A DNA stretch of 64,000 bases from Geotalea sp. SG265 (lineage in GTDB: Bacteria > Desulfobacterota > Desulfuromonadia > Geobacterales > Geobacteraceae). Both the position numbers and the translations under genes were made by a program. The notes beneath the pieces are model-generated. The model had not been told where the DNA came from. It searched no databases and was given only the letters and a program-made list of their open reading frames with translations. The stretch is from NCBI RefSeq assembly GCF_022808985.1, contig NZ_JAKZFT010000007.1:124001-188000 (forward strand), given 5' to 3'. Below, piece after piece: positions 36,849-46,398 of the stretch. The number at the start of each line of letters is the position of its first letter. The stretch's first letter is position 1.

Positions 36849-37856
36849 ATGAAAAAAAATCGCCTCATGACGATGCTTGCCCTCGGCTGTCTGCTCTTCC
36901 TGCCACAGGGCGCCTGGGCCGCCGAAATTACCCCCTTCTACACCCAAAACCAGAGTCCCCTGGTGCAGATCTTCGGCCTTCCTGCCGCAGGTAATGGGGT
37001 AATCGTCCCTGCCGGGCATCTGGATGCCACCCTCGCCCAGGATATGGCCTCCAATTACGCCAAAACCATCGATGTTCCGACCAGGGAACGGATCCTCCTC
37101 GATGGTGAGAGCGAACGGACGACCATTGCCCTTCGTTATGGGGCGGCACAGGGGGTGGAGGTGGGGCTGGATGTGCAGCTGATCGGCCATGGCGGCGGCA
37201 TTTTTGATGGCTTCATCGAGGGCTGGCACGATTTCTTCGGCTTGCCACAGGGGGGGCGGAAGGAGGCGCCGCGCAACCGGCTTCTCTACAGCTATGAGAA
37301 GGATGGGGTGGAGCGGCTCAGGCTTGACGATTCCAGTTTCGGTATCGGAGATGTGCGGCTCTCGGGAGCACTGCAGCTCTATGGGGACGGCCCCGGTGCG
37401 GTGGCATTGCGCACCTGCCTGAAATTCCCTACCGGCAGCAGTGCCAAGCTGCATGGCAGCGGTAGCACCGACCTGGCCCTTTGGGTAACCGGCAGCAGGG
37501 ATAATCTTCTGGAAAAATGGGGGCACTGGACCGTCTTCGGAGCGGCAGGGGGGATGGTCATGACCGACGGCAGGGTGCTCAAGGAGCAGCAGAACAACCT
37601 GGTCGGCTTCGGCACAGTCGGTATCGGCTGGAGCCCCGCCCAGGTCATCGCCTTCAAGACCCAGCTCTCCGCCCATACCCCTTTTTATGGTGACAGCAGC
37701 CTTCCTGAGATCGGGGACGCGGCCGTGCAGCTCATCATAGGGGGGACCATCGCCTTTTCCGCCAAGACCTCCCTCGACATCGGCGTTTCTGAAGACCTGG
37801 CCGTCTATACCTCACCCGATGTGGCGCTGCATCTGGCTTTGACCAGGCGCTTCTAG
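36849..37856 (+). CDS. DUF3187-like probable outer-membrane protein
   Basis: A 335-residue exported protein with a clear signal peptide (MKKNRLMTMLALGCLLFLP, cut near AWAA). Features such as NQSPLVQIFGLP, the RYGAAQGVEVGLDVQLI segment, FDGFIEGWHDFFGLPQGGR and a terminal aromatic residue (TRRF) match the DUF3187 group of presumed beta-barrel proteins. It follows the FadL-like gene by 67 bases on the same strand and may be co-transcribed. No function is known. Confidence 0.7.
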   Translation: MKKNRLMTMLALGCLLFLPQGAWAAEITPFYTQNQSPLVQIFGLPAAGNGVIVPAGHLDATLAQDMASNYAKTIDVPTRERILLDGESERTTIALRYGAAQGVEVGLDVQLIGHGGGIFDGFIEGWHDFFGLPQGGRKEAPRNRLLYSYEKDGVERLRLDDSSFGIGDVRLSGALQLYGDGPGAVALRTCLKFPTGSSAKLHGSGSTDLALWVTGSRDNLLEKWGHWTVFGAAGGMVMTDGRVLKEQQNNLVGFGTVGIGWSPAQVIAFKTQLSAHTPFYGDSSLPEIGDAAVQLIIGGTIAFSAKTSLDIGVSEDLAVYTSPDVALHLALTRRF

Positions 37857-37875
37857 CCAATAAGTTCTCCTCATT

Positions 37876-38796
37876 CTAAAATTGCTGCTGATCCAGATAG
37901 AGTCGCAGCGCTCGCCGTTCCGCCATCAGCTTGACCGCCAGGGGAATCACCACTGAGCTGAAGACGAGGGCGCAGCCGAATGCCTCCCACAGTCCCAATC
38001 GCTCCCCGAGCAGCGCAAATCCACCCAGCATGCTCCAGACCGGATCCAGCGTATAGATGAGGCTGGCTCGGGTCGGCGTAGTATAGCGCTGAAAGGTATT
38101 CTGCAGGGTAAAGCAGATGACGGTGGGAAAGAGGGCGCAATAGAAGAGCGCCCCGGCGGAGACCGGTCCCATGTGAAATGCTGGCTGGGGCAGGATCAGC
38201 ACCAGCAGTCCGCCGATGATGGTTACCGTCGTGAACTGGACGAGGGTGATGAGGTAGACGTCGTCGCCGCTGCTTAAAACCTTCGAGACGGAAATGATGT
38301 GCAGGGCGATGAACAATGCGCAGACGGTGGAAAAGATGTCTCCCCTGCTGAAGCCGCCGCCGGCGGCCAGGGCAATGATGCCTGAGACTGCCAGACAGAG
38401 ACCGGCAAAGGTCAGCCGGTCCACCCTGTCGCGCCAGAAGAGGTAGCAGAAAAGCGGCACCACCAGAACGAAGAGGTTGTTGAGAAAACCGGCTCTGGTG
38501 GCGCTGGTGCCACTGACGCCGATGACAAAGGAGAGGTTGGCTGCGGTCAGGGCAATGCCGACCATGCCTCCCCTCTTGAGGATCATGCGGTTGAGCCCCC
38601 TGAGCCTGGGCAGGCAGACCAGGGCCATCATGCAGGCTGCCAGGAGAAAGCGGAGGAAAAGGAAGGTAACAGGAGGGATTTCCCTGAAACCGATCTTGTT
38701 GAAGACGAAGCTCCCCCCCCAGAGGATGGTGGTGAGAATAAGCCACGGGGTGGCGCGACGGCTTTCCAGATCAAGATTCGTGCTCACTTCGTTCAT
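37876..38796 (-). CDS. EamA/DMT family transporter
   Basis: Integral inner-membrane protein of 306 residues with about ten hydrophobic helices arranged as two EamA repeats (LILTTILWGGSFVFNKIGF opens the first; ASLIYTLDPVWSMLGGFALLGE closes the second). Family members export metabolites or drugs; the substrate is not predictable. The ATG immediately follows the uvrA stop codon, with its ribosome binding site inside uvrA, so it is probably co-translated with uvrA. Confidence 0.87.
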   Translation of the reverse strand: MNEVSTNLDLESRRATPWLILTTILWGGSFVFNKIGFREIPPVTFLFLRFLLAACMMALVCLPRLRGLNRMILKRGGMVGIALTAANLSFVIGVSGTSATRAGFLNNLFVLVVPLFCYLFWRDRVDRLTFAGLCLAVSGIIALAAGGGFSRGDIFSTVCALFIALHIISVSKVLSSGDDVYLITLVQFTTVTIIGGLLVLILPQPAFHMGPVSAGALFYCALFPTVICFTLQNTFQRYTTPTRASLIYTLDPVWSMLGGFALLGERLGLWEAFGCALVFSSVVIPLAVKLMAERRALRLYLDQQQF

Positions 38797-41673
38797 CTAC
38801 AACAATTTCCTTAAAAACATTCCGGTATAGGAACCGGTCACCTTGGCCACCTCTTCGGGGGTGCCGGTGGCGACTATCCTGCCACCCCGGTCCCCTCCCT
38901 CCGGGCCGATGTCGATGATGTGGTCGGCGGTTTTGATCACATCCAGGTTGTGTTCGATGATGACGATGGTATTCCCCCCCTCCACCAGCTTGTGCAGCAC
39001 CTCCAGCAGTTTGTGGATGTCGGCGAAGTGGAGACCGGTGGTGGGCTCGTCAAGGATATAGATGGTCCGGCCGGTAGCCCGCTTGGAAAGCTCCTTGGCC
39101 AGCTTGACACGCTGAGCTTCACCGCCGGAAAGGGTAGTGGCGGCCTGGCCGAGGCGGATATAACCTAGCCCCACCTCTTCGAGGGTCTTGAGCTTGTTCT
39201 TAATGCGGGGAATGTGTTCCATGAACTGCAGCGCCTGGGAGACGGTCATGTCCAGGACATCGGCAATGGATTTGCCTTTGTAGAGCACCTCCAGGGTCTC
39301 CCGATTGTAGCGGGCCCCCTTGCAGACCTCGCACTGGACGTAGACGTCGGGGAGGAAGTGCATCTCGATCTTGATGATGCCGTCCCCGGAGCAGGCCTCG
39401 CAACGCCCCCCCTTGACGTTGAAGGAGTAACGCCCCGGCTTGTAGCCACGGATCTTCGATTCGGGGAGCTGGGCAAAGAGGTCGCGTATATCCGCGAAGA
39501 CCCCCGTATAGGTGGCGGGATTGGAGCGGGGGGTCCTGCCGATGGGGGACTGGTCGATATTGATGACCTTGTCCAGCGCGTCGAGCCCTTTGATTTCCTT
39601 GACGGCGCCGGCCTTTTCCCTGCTCCGGTAGAGCCGTTGACAGAGGACCTTGTAAAGGGTATCGATGACCAGGGTAGATTTGCCGGAGCCGGAAACGCCG
39701 GTTACGCAGGTCAGCACCCCGAGCGGGATATCGACCACCACATCCTTGAGGTTGTTCTCGCTGGCACCGATGACACGGAGGGACTTGCTTGCCTGGCGCC
39801 GTTTTTTCGGCACTTCGATGACCAGCTTGCCCGACAGGTATTTGCCGGTGAGGGATTCGGGATGTTCCATGATTTCGGCGGGAGTCCCCTGGGCGACGAC
39901 CCTTCCGCCGTGGATACCTGCCCCCGGCCCCATGTCGATGACATGGTCCGACTCCAGGATAGTCTCCTCGTCATGCTCCACCACCAGCACTGTGTTGCCC
40001 AGATCGCGCATGTGCTTCAGGGTCTGGAGCAGCCGGGCGTTGTCCCGCTGATGGAGACCGATGGAGGGCTCGTCCAGGATATAGAGGACCCCGACCAGGC
40101 TGGAGCCGATCTGGGTGGCGAGCCTGATCCGCTGTCCTTCGCCACCTGAAAGGGTGCCCGATGAGCGGTCCAGGGAGAGGTAATCGAGGCCGACGTTGAC
40201 CAGGAAATGGAGCCGCTCGCGGATCTCCTTGAAGATACGGCGAGCAATCTCCTCTTCCTTGGGGCTCAGGTGCAGGTTGGCGAAAAATTCCAAGGCGTCC
40301 TTGATGGAAAGGGCGGTGACGTCGCAGATATTGTGGCCGTCAATCCTGACGAACAGCGCTTCTTTTTTCAGCCGTGCACCTTGGCAGGTGGGGCAGGGCA
40401 TGACGTTCATATATTTTTCCAGCTCTTCCCGCACTAGGTCCGATTCACTTTCACGGTAGCGCCGCTCCAGGTTGTTCAGCACCCCTTCGAATTCTTTATG
40501 GTAGGTGTGCTTGCGGCCGCCGTCCTCCTCCCACCAGAATTCCACCTTCTCCCCCTTCGTACCATTGAGGATGATGTCCCGGGCCTTGGGGGAAAGTTTT
40601 TTAAAAGGAGTGCGGATGTCGAACTTGTAGGCCTTGGCCAGGGCCTCCAGGGTGAGGTGATACCAGCTGGAAAGCCGCTTTTCCCAAGGAGCGATGGCTC
40701 CCTCTCGTATGGAAAGATCCGGATTGGGGACGACTAGATCGGCATCGAAATACATGCGGGTGCCGAGACCGGTGCAGTCAGGACAGGCGCCGTAAGGGTT
40801 GTTGAAGGAAAACATGCGCGGAGTCATTTCCGGATAGGAGATGCCGCAGTCGATGCAGGCGAAGCTTTCGGAAAAGAGCATCACCTCCTGCCAGGGAGAT
40901 TTGCCCTTCTTCGCCTTCGTCCGGGGCGGCTCTTCCCCTTCAGCCTTCGGGTATTCCTGGATGGCGACCTTGACGATCCCTTCCGCATGATTGAGGGCGG
41001 TGGCAAGGGAATCGGCCAGCCGGCGCTGGATCCCGTCCTTGACCACCAGCCGGTCGACGACGATATCGATGTCGTGCTTCTTGTTCTTGTCCAGGGTAAT
41101 CTCGTCGGCCAGGTCGTAGGGGGCGTCATCGATGATCACACGGGCGAAGCCGTCCTTGCTAAGCTGGGCCAGTTCCTTGCGGTACTCCCCCTTGCGGCCC
41201 CGGATCATGGGGGAAAGCAGGTTGATCTTCGTGCCGGCGGGCAGGGTCATGATCTGATCGACCATTTGACTTACGGTCTGAGCAGTAATCTCCTTGCCGC
41301 AGTTATAGCAGTGGGGTTTGCCGACCCGCGCGAAAAGCAGGCGCAGATAATCATAGATTTCGGTGACCGTGCCGACGGTGGAGCGTGGATTCTTGCTGGT
41401 GGTCTTCTGCTCTATGGAAATGGCGGGGCTCAAGCCTTCGATGGATTCCACGTCCGGTTTTTCCATCTGCTCAAGGAACTGGCGGGCATAGGCAGAGAGG
41501 GACTCCACGTAGCGGCGTTGTCCTTCCGCATAAATAGTGTCGAATGCAAGGGTCGATTTGCCGGAACCGGAGATGCCGGTAATGACCACCAACTGGTCAC
41601 GGGGAATTTCAACATCGATGCATTTAAGGTTATGTTCGCAAGCGCCTTTGATGACGATCTTGTCGGTAGCCAT
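38797..41673 (-). CDS. uvrA: Excinuclease ABC subunit UvrA
   Basis: Damage-sensing ATPase of nucleotide excision repair. The 958-residue protein has two ABC ATPase modules, Walker [21 protein letters not shown] near residue 35 and [17 protein letters not shown] near residue 640, each with an LSGGE signature, plus zinc-binding cysteine pairs around [22 protein letters not shown] and [18 protein letters not shown]. Length and order are normal. The start at [10 protein letters not shown] is preferred. A 14-base inverted repeat lies just upstream and could be an operator. Confidence 0.96.
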   Translation of the reverse strand: MATDKIVIKGACEHNLKCIDVEIPRDQLVVITGISGSGKSTLAFDTIYAEGQRRYVESLSAYARQFLEQMEKPDVESIEGLSPAISIEQKTTSKNPRSTVGTVTEIYDYLRLLFARVGKPHCYNCGKEITAQTVSQMVDQIMTLPAGTKINLLSPMIRGRKGEYRKELAQLSKDGFARVIIDDAPYDLADEITLDKNKKHDIDIVVDRLVVKDGIQRRLADSLATALNHAEGIVKVAIQEYPKAEGEEPPRTKAKKGKSPWQEVMLFSESFACIDCGISYPEMTPRMFSFNNPYGACPDCTGLGTRMYFDADLVVPNPDLSIREGAIAPWEKRLSSWYHLTLEALAKAYKFDIRTPFKKLSPKARDIILNGTKGEKVEFWWEEDGGRKHTYHKEFEGVLNNLERRYRESESDLVREELEKYMNVMPCPTCQGARLKKEALFVRIDGHNICDVTALSIKDALEFFANLHLSPKEEEIARRIFKEIRERLHFLVNVGLDYLSLDRSSGTLSGGEGQRIRLATQIGSSLVGVLYILDEPSIGLHQRDNARLLQTLKHMRDLGNTVLVVEHDEETILESDHVIDMGPGAGIHGGRVVAQGTPAEIMEHPESLTGKYLSGKLVIEVPKKRRQASKSLRVIGASENNLKDVVVDIPLGVLTCVTGVSGSGKSTLVIDTLYKVLCQRLYRSREKAGAVKEIKGLDALDKVINIDQSPIGRTPRSNPATYTGVFADIRDLFAQLPESKIRGYKPGRYSFNVKGGRCEACSGDGIIKIEMHFLPDVYVQCEVCKGARYNRETLEVLYKGKSIADVLDMTVSQALQFMEHIPRIKNKLKTLEEVGLGYIRLGQAATTLSGGEAQRVKLAKELSKRATGRTIYILDEPTTGLHFADIHKLLEVLHKLVEGGNTIVIIEHNLDVIKTADHIIDIGPEGGDRGGRIVATGTPEEVAKVTGSYTGMFLRKLL

Positions 41674-41721
41674 TTGCGTGTGCTCCACAGCTGTTATGTT
41701 TATTCTTAATCATACCGCGCC

Positions 41722-41735
41722 GGTTTGGACTAACC
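41722..41735. promoter_or_regulatory. Candidate operator upstream of uvrA
   Basis: GGTTTGGACTAACC is an inverted repeat GGTT-N6-AACC about 50 bases before the uvrA start, next to a possible TATGAT -10 element on the minus strand. It shares half-site letters with the GGTT...ACC LexA motif reported in Geobacter but not its spacing, so SOS control is only a possibility. Confidence 0.3.
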
Positions 41736-41761
41736 ACCCTTCGCCGGGCATGACGATGGTG

Positions 41762-41790
41762 AAAAAAAAAGCCCCGGATCGCTCCGGGGC
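41762..41790 (-). terminator. Rho-independent terminator of the cold-shock gene
   Basis: Reading leftward, GCCCCGGA and TCCGGGGC form a perfect stem with a four-base loop, followed by nine T. It ends the cold-shock gene and insulates uvrA. Confidence 0.92.
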
Positions 41791-41814
41791 CCTTTGGTCG
41801 TTTTGAAAGTGTTG

Positions 41815-42015
41815 TTAACCTCTGACGACGTTTGCTGCCTGCAGACCTTTCGGGCCTTTCTGTACTTCGAATGTTACTGCTTCGCCTTCTGTCAGAGATT
41901 TGAAGCCATCGCCCTGGATCGCGGAGAAGTGTACGAAGACATCCTCACCATTTTCCTGCTCGATAAAACCAAAACCCTTGCTGTCGTTGAACCATTTTAC
42001 TGTACCATTTGCCAT
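41815..42015 (-). CDS. cspA: Cold-shock protein, CspA family
   Basis: Single-stranded nucleic-acid chaperone. The 66-residue protein is one cold-shock domain with both RNP motifs, KGFGFIEQ and DVFVHFSAI, and the usual ending [14 protein letters not shown] precedes the ATG. It is transcribed alone from the promoter at 42080-42108, leaving a 5' leader of about 60 bases, and ends at a strong terminator. Confidence 0.95.
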   Translation of the reverse strand: MANGTVKWFNDSKGFGFIEQENGEDVFVHFSAIQGDGFKSLTEGEAVTFEVQKGPKGLQAANVVRG

Positions 42016-42079
42016 TCGTACTTTCTCCTACTGCTGTGTTGATTTTTTTGCCAGGAATAATCTACCTGAGCGTCAAATG

Positions 42080-42108
42080 ACATTACGGGTTTCGCAACAA
42101 GGTGTCAA
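42080..42108 (-). promoter_or_regulatory. Sigma-70 promoter for the cold-shock gene
   Basis: Reading leftward, TTGACA and TAATGT are separated by 17 bases. The start point would be about 60 bases before the ATG, near the 3' end of the upstream phosphohexomutase gene. Confidence 0.75.
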
Positions 42109-42125
42109 GCTTTTTTTATTGCGAA

Positions 42126-43535
42126 TCAGATTCCGGCAATTTCCCGTCCTGCCGCCAACAGCTCGGCGACGATACCGGGATCGCCAGCTTCGCTGTAGAG
42201 CCGCAAGACCGGCTCGGTGCCCGACGGCCTGATCAAAAGCCAAGATCCGTCGGCAAAAAGATACTTGAAGCCGTCGGCGAAGTTTTCGCCGGCAACCGGC
42301 CGGGCGGCGATGGTCTTCAGCCCACCTGCCCTGAGCTTTTCGATGAGGCGCTCCTTTGCAGCATTGTCGATGGGGGCGTCGATGCGCCGGTAGTAGAACC
42401 GGCCGATTTCATCCATGGTTTCCTCCAGCAGCCGGCGCAGCCCCTTGCCGCTCATGGCCATGGCCTCCAGGAGCAAAAGCCCCATGAGGATGCCGTCCCG
42501 CTCGGGAATATGCCCCTTGACCCCCAGCCCTCCCGACTCCTCGCCTCCCATGAGGATGTCGTTATCCAGCATGAGCTCACAGATATGCTTGAAACCGATG
42601 GGGGTTTCCCTGAGAGACAGTCCATACTTCTCCGCCAGGAGGTCGATCATGCGGGTAGTGGATACGGTCTTGACCACGCCGCCGCGCAGCCCTTTCCGCT
42701 CATAGAGGTGGCGCAGGAGGATGGTAAAGATGCGGTGCGATGAAAAGAATTCCCCCGTTTCGTCCACGGCGCCGATGCGGTCGGCATCACCGTCCAAGGC
42801 TAGCCCGACTGTATAGAGGCCGCTTTTGACCAGGAGTGAGAGTTCCTGCAGGTGTTCCTCGATGGGTTCCGGCGGCTGGCCGCCAAAGGATGGGTTGTCC
42901 AGGGTGTGTATCTCGGCGGTCCCAGGCAGAAGCTCCGGGATAAAACCTGTTCCTGCTCCATACATGGGATCGACCACTGCCTTAATGCCGGCCTTGCGGA
43001 TCAGCTCCAGATCCACGTAGCGGGCAAGCTGGCGGAAGTACGGCTCTTTGGCATCGAAGAGGTTTACCTTGCCCGATTCGAGCGCCTCGGCCAGTGGCTG
43101 GGCGACAACGCTCCTGTTGCCGGCCCGGTTGGCGGCGACGATCTCTTCCAGCACCTTTGTGGTACTGGGGCGTGCCGAGCCGCCGAAGGATTCCTTGACC
43201 TTGAAACCATTATATTTGGGGGGGTTGTGACTGGCGGTAATCATGATGCCGGCGCCGGCCTGGCGCTCGTGCACCGCCCAGGAGACTGCGGGGGTGGGGG
43301 CGTAGCCGTCGGTGAGCCAGGTGGCGATGTCGTTGCCGGCGGCAATCTCTGCTACGCGCTCGGCGAACTCGCGGGAAAGGAAGCGCCGGTCATAGCCTAT
43401 GATGATACCTTTGGCGGCAAGTCCTTCCCGGTGCAGGTAATCCATGGTCGCCTGGGCCACCAGTGAAAGATTGTCGAAGGTGAAATCTCTGGCGATGACG
43501 CCGCGCCAGCCGTCGGTTCCGAATTTTATCTGCAA
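42126..43535 (-). CDS. Phosphoglucomutase/phosphomannomutase family protein
   Basis: Alpha-D-phosphohexomutase that moves phosphate between C1 and C6 of a hexose. The 469-residue protein has the four family motifs: phosphoserine loop TASHNPPKYNG, metal site DGDADRIGAVD, sugar-binding GGEESGGL and phosphate-binding RPSGTEP. Whether it prefers glucose, mannose or glucosamine phosphate cannot be read from sequence alone. The start is a TTG at 43535 with GGAGG six bases upstream. It stands alone. Confidence 0.93.
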   Translation of the reverse strand: MQIKFGTDGWRGVIARDFTFDNLSLVAQATMDYLHREGLAAKGIIIGYDRRFLSREFAERVAEIAAGNDIATWLTDGYAPTPAVSWAVHERQAGAGIMITASHNPPKYNGFKVKESFGGSARPSTTKVLEEIVAANRAGNRSVVAQPLAEALESGKVNLFDAKEPYFRQLARYVDLELIRKAGIKAVVDPMYGAGTGFIPELLPGTAEIHTLDNPSFGGQPPEPIEEHLQELSLLVKSGLYTVGLALDGDADRIGAVDETGEFFSSHRIFTILLRHLYERKGLRGGVVKTVSTTRMIDLLAEKYGLSLRETPIGFKHICELMLDNDILMGGEESGGLGVKGHIPERDGILMGLLLLEAMAMSGKGLRRLLEETMDEIGRFYYRRIDAPIDNAAKERLIEKLRAGGLKTIAARPVAGENFADGFKYLFADGSWLLIRPSGTEPVLRLYSEAGDPGIVAELLAAGREIAGI

Positions 43536-43709
43536 GTTTTTCCTCCCTGATGGTCGTGATCATTACAAGCGCTTAACCGCTGCCCATTTTCACCATCCGG
43601 GCTGCCGATGTCAATGCAAAACATTATCGAGCGATTAACAACTGTTGACCCGGTGGCGGGTTTCGCTTATATAAAATCCATGACCAAATTCCAAGGAGGT
43701 AAGATCAAC

Positions 43710-44291
43710 ATGCTGAGAAAAGTTGCAGTCGCATTGCTCCTGGGGCTCTGCCTGGCGGTACCGGCAGGGGCGGGGGATGCCAAAGGGAAGAATCCGGTGG
43801 TGGTGATGGAGACCAGCCTGGGGACGGTGAAGATGGAGCTTTTCCAGAAAGAGGCGCCCATCAGTGTCAAGAATTTCCTGGATTATACCAACGAAGGGTT
43901 TTACAACGGCACCATCTTCCACCGGGTCATTCCCCGTTTCATGATCCAAGGGGGAGGCTTCAGCGAAGGGCTGAAAATGAAGCCGACCAAGGCGCCGATC
44001 AAGAACGAAGCGGGCAACGGCCTGAAGAACGACCGGGGCACGGTGGCCATGGCCCGGACCATGATGGTCGATTCGGCCACCTCCCAGTTTTTCATCAACG
44101 TGGTCAACAACGAGTTCCTCAACCACATGGACAACTCGCCACGGGGCTTCGGTTACGCGGTGTTCGGCAAGGTCATCGAGGGGATGGATGTGGTGGACAA
44201 GATAGCTGCCGTCAAGACCGGCATGCAGAGAGGCTTCGCCGATGTGCCGGAAACAGCGGTGGTGATCAAATCCATCAAAGTCGTAAAATAG
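43710..44291 (+). CDS. Periplasmic peptidyl-prolyl cis-trans isomerase, cyclophilin type
   Basis: Proline isomerase assisting folding of exported proteins. The 193-residue protein has a signal peptide ([22 protein letters not shown]) and a cyclophilin fold with [32 protein letters not shown] and [20 protein letters not shown]. The active-site arginine and phenylalanine are present. The ATG at 43710 has a perfect AAGGAGGT nine bases upstream; a longer frame from 43608 would hide the signal peptide. Confidence 0.94.
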   Translation: MLRKVAVALLLGLCLAVPAGAGDAKGKNPVVVMETSLGTVKMELFQKEAPISVKNFLDYTNEGFYNGTIFHRVIPRFMIQGGGFSEGLKMKPTKAPIKNEAGNGLKNDRGTVAMARTMMVDSATSQFFINVVNNEFLNHMDNSPRGFGYAVFGKVIEGMDVVDKIAAVKTGMQRGFADVPETAVVIKSIKVVK

Positions 44292-44315
44292 CGGCTCAAG
44301 CACAGCAGCAACGGG

Positions 44316-44352
44316 AAAAAGGGTTGGTCATGGTCATGGCCACCCCTTTTTT
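44316..44352 (+). terminator. Rho-independent terminator of the cyclophilin gene
   Basis: AAAAAGGGTTGG and CCACCCCTTTTTT form a stem with one mismatch and a T run, 25 bases after the stop codon. It also faces the converging resB gene. Confidence 0.75.
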
Positions 44353-44368
44353 GTTTTTCGGTTTAGCC

Positions 44369-45076
44369 CTAACGCCCGCGTCTCAAGGCCATCAGGACCA
44401 CATTGCCCATGGTGAAGAGTAGTGCGCCGGCCAGCGCCAGGCCCGCCCCCGGCTCCCGGTGGATTTCCACCAGGGCCAGCCGCTCGGGAAAGAGCTGCAC
44501 ATCCTTGAGATATATGCCGAAGTCGCCAAGGAAAAAGGGATGGTTGGGGCTGATAAATGTGGGAGACGCCCCTGTACCGGATCCGGCGCGCACTTCAGCC
44601 TGGTAGGCAGTGAGCATGCCCATATCTCCCAACTGTCCGGTGATATTGTCCACGGTCAGGGTGCTGCCGTCGGGAAAGCCGATGGCTTGACCCTCGCGCA
44701 CCGTCATCACACCCTTTTCACTGCCCCAGGCGCTGCAGAGATGGCCGGCAACGATGAAAAGAAAGCCTGCATGCATGACCTGGGGCGCAATGAGGGCCAG
44801 AAAGTTGCCTCGCTGATATTTGCTGCGCAGGGATGCTATGCTGCAGAGGATGGTATTGATGGCAAGCACGGCGAGCAGGGCGATTGTCAGCCAGAGCCAC
44901 CAGGAGTAGGCAATTGGTACCTCCCGCAGCCAGACAAGGAGCGCCACATCGTTTATGGAGCTGCTTTCAGCTCCGCCGCCACCGAATGAGCCGATGGCCA
45001 TCAGAACGACAATTCCCCCCATGAGCCACAAGCCCAGCCCAAGAGAGGCAAGAAAAGAGTTTAAACGAACAAGCAC
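44369..45076 (-). CDS. ResB-like cytochrome c biogenesis protein (short form)
   Basis: Membrane component of system II cytochrome c maturation, which works with CcsA to deliver heme. The 235-residue protein has hydrophobic segments near residues 8-30, 58-80 and 98-115, a periplasmic region of about 80 residues, and a final helix near 210-230. It is about half the length of canonical ResB/Ccs1, so it may be a compact variant. The GTG start has GGAG upstream, and ccsA precedes it by 21 bases. Confidence 0.75.
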   Translation of the reverse strand: MLVRLNSFLASLGLGLWLMGGIVVLMAIGSFGGGGAESSSINDVALLVWLREVPIAYSWWLWLTIALLAVLAINTILCSIASLRSKYQRGNFLALIAPQVMHAGFLFIVAGHLCSAWGSEKGVMTVREGQAIGFPDGSTLTVDNITGQLGDMGMLTAYQAEVRAGSGTGASPTFISPNHPFFLGDFGIYLKDVQLFPERLALVEIHREPGAGLALAGALLFTMGNVVLMALRRGR

Positions 45077-45097
45077 GGCTATTCTCCTTGAGCGGGC

Positions 45098-45817
45098 CTA
45101 GAAACTGTGAGAGCTTTTCATCAGCATGCTGACTCCCAGGTAGGTAAAGATGGTAATGACAAATCCGGCAATGGCAGCCCAGGCAACCACCTTTTCCCAC
45201 CGGGGACCCTGCAGGCGCAGGTGCAGGTAGAGGCTGTAGAAAAGCCAGAGGATCGATGTCCACAGCTCTTTTGGCGTCCAGAGCCAGTAGGTTCCCCAGG
45301 CGTAATAGCCCCAGATGCCCCCTGAGACCATGGAGGCGGAGAAGAAGCTGTAGCCCACCAGCGCCGCCTTATACTGCAGGTCCTGGAGCGGTTTCTGCCG
45401 GTTGCAGAGAAACATGCCAGCCAGTAGCGCGCCGACACCGAAGAGGGCATAGGCAAAGAAGGCCAGCGCCACATGCAGTTCGAACCAGTAGGTGTTGAGC
45501 ACCGGAGGAAGCGGCATGTTGAGGGTGGGGAAGGGAAGGGCCAGTAGGGCGAATAAACCGGCCAGACAGCCGGTCCCCCAAGAAAAGCTAGAAGAGGCGC
45601 GCAGGCCGCGGGCATAGAGGAAGGGCACGGCCATTAGGCCGATGGAAACAGAAAAAAAAGCCAGGGTATCCTGGGGACCGATGAGGGGAAGTCTTCCCAG
45701 TGCTGCGCCTCGCAGGCCCAGATAAATGAGCTGCAGGACAAGTGCGGCAATAAATACCGGCCTGCGGAAGGAGCCGAAGAGGTATAGTGCGGCGGCAGCG
45801 ATGAGGAGCCATTTCAT
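45098..45817 (-). CDS. ccsA: Cytochrome c biogenesis protein CcsA-like
   Basis: Heme-handling membrane protein of system II. The 239-residue protein has about eight hydrophobic helices, conserved histidine in FELHVALAFFAYALF, and a tryptophan-rich loop GYYAWGTYWLWTPKELW. In CcsA this loop normally reads WxWDPKE; here the aspartate is threonine. GGAG precedes the ATG. With the adjacent resB-like gene it forms a complete two-part module, fitting a cytochrome-rich organism. Confidence 0.88.
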   Translation of the reverse strand: MKWLLIAAAALYLFGSFRRPVFIAALVLQLIYLGLRGAALGRLPLIGPQDTLAFFSVSIGLMAVPFLYARGLRASSSFSWGTGCLAGLFALLALPFPTLNMPLPPVLNTYWFELHVALAFFAYALFGVGALLAGMFLCNRQKPLQDLQYKAALVGYSFFSASMVSGGIWGYYAWGTYWLWTPKELWTSILWLFYSLYLHLRLQGPRWEKVVAWAAIAGFVITIFTYLGVSMLMKSSHSF

Positions 45818-45829
45818 GGTGGTGCTCCG

Positions 45830-45886
45830 AACCCCCTGCTGGCAAAAGCTCGCTTCTCTCTGAGAAACAGCGGGGAGTGGGGGTTC
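45830..45886. repeat. Inverted repeat between def and ccsA
   Basis: GAACCCCC (45830-45837) and GGGGGTTC (45879-45886) are perfect arms flanking a 41-base loop that fills the def-ccsA spacer. It may form a transcript hairpin between the genes; no T run follows. Confidence 0.4.
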
Positions 45887-46393
45887 CTATTTGTAGTTTT
45901 TACGCCGAAAGAGCCCTGTTTTCAGTGAAGCGATCCGATCAAGGAAGAGCATGCCGTCCAGGTGGTCCATCTCGTGCTGGATGGCCACCGCTTCAAAGCC
46001 GCTCGCTTCGAACTCGCGTTCAATGCCGTCACCATCGGTGAAGCGGACGGTTATCGCTGTTGACCGCTCCACATCACCGGTGTAATCGGGGACGCTCATA
46101 CAACCTTCGCGCATGATGGCCGCGCCACTACGCGCGATTATCACAGGATTGACCATCTGCAAGAGGCCGTGATTGTTGTCTTTGCCGTTTCGGCTCTTGG
46201 AGACGTCCACCACGCAAACCCGAAGTGTCACGCCGATCTGTGGCGCGGCAACACCCACCGAGCAGGGGCCGGCATGCATGGTGTCAGTCAGATCCTGCAA
46301 AAGACCGCGAACTTCACCATCGATAGCGGCAACAGGATGGCAGAGCTTCTTCAGCACAGGATGGGGATAGAGGAGTATGTTCTGAACCGGCAT
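45887..46393 (-). CDS. def: Peptide deformylase
   Basis: Metalloenzyme that removes the formyl group from new proteins. The 168-residue protein has the three family motifs: GVAAPQIG, EGCMSVP (methionine in place of the more usual leucine) and QHEMDHLDG, with the metal-binding cysteine and two histidines and the catalytic glutamate intact. Ribosome binding sequence is weak. It follows the ACT-domain gene by five bases. Confidence 0.94.
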   Translation of the reverse strand: MPVQNILLYPHPVLKKLCHPVAAIDGEVRGLLQDLTDTMHAGPCSVGVAAPQIGVTLRVCVVDVSKSRNGKDNNHGLLQMVNPVIIARSGAAIMREGCMSVPDYTGDVERSTAITVRFTDGDGIEREFEASGFEAVAIQHEMDHLDGMLFLDRIASLKTGLFRRKNYK

Positions 46394-46398
46394 GGCAG

